Position numbers and translations under genes: made by a program. Shown piece by piece: positions 5,814-5,814 of a stretch of DNA of 5,814 nt. Positions within the stretch are counted from its first letter, which is position 1, and each line of letters starts with the position of its first letter. The notes under the pieces were generated by a model. That model was given only the letters and a program-made list of their open reading frames with translations, did no database searches and was not told the DNA's origin. Origin of the DNA: Leptotrichiaceae bacterium (GTDB lineage: Bacteria > Fusobacteriota > Fusobacteriia > Fusobacteriales > Leptotrichiaceae); the NCBI GenBank assembly GCA_030532815.1, contig JAUNKI010000127.1, positions 1 to 5,814 on the forward strand. The letters are read 5' to 3'.

Positions 5814-5814
5814 C

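Overview
The window is AT-rich DNA with compact genes, strong AGGAG-type ribosome sites and Lys/Asn/Ile-rich proteins. This gene set and protein style fit a low-GC anaerobe, most likely of the Fusobacteriota (Leptotrichia-like). That placement rests on recall of similar proteins, not on a search. It is ordinary chromosomal housekeeping DNA with one decayed gene, one structured intergenic element and one accessory-looking edge.

Left block (1-4147), all on the minus strand, so read from right to left: a 222-aa winged-HTH/degenerate-WYL regulator; a YifB/ComM-type AAA+ ATPase with a GTG start; an alpha/beta hydrolase of the hormone-sensitive-lipase type behind a good extended -10 promoter; and an Ogg2-type 8-oxoguanine DNA glycosylase/lyase that begins at TTG under a perfect AGGAGG. 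The last two are 30 nt apart and probably form one operon.

Middle block (4148-5243): a 99-nt divergent promoter region separates the regulator from a plus-strand unit. This region carries two TGACA repeats in 10-bp phase and a 12-bp palindrome. The first gene of the plus-strand unit, a pyridoxamine 5'-phosphate oxidase-like (PPOX) flavoprotein, is broken by a single-base deletion and an in-frame TGA. The second, tag (3-methyladenine DNA glycosylase I), is intact. Its ribosome site overlaps the dead gene's original stop codon, so tag looks like the surviving member of a former regulator/PPOX/tag cassette.

Right block (5244-5814): the convergent gap after tag holds a GC-rich hairpin and a 129-nt nested imperfect palindrome with five successive matching arm segments, probably a dispersed repeat and/or bidirectional transcript end. 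Beyond it, on the minus strand, lie a 91-aa protein of unknown function and, overlapping its start by 38 nt, the 3' end of a larger gene cut by the window edge. The arrangement suggests an effector/immunity pair, but this is only a hypothesis.

Two base-excision repair glycosylases with different substrates (8-oxoguanine and 3-methyladenine) occur in the window, in separate transcription units. I did not find CRISPR arrays, tRNA or rRNA genes, transposases or a clearly novel multi-gene system.
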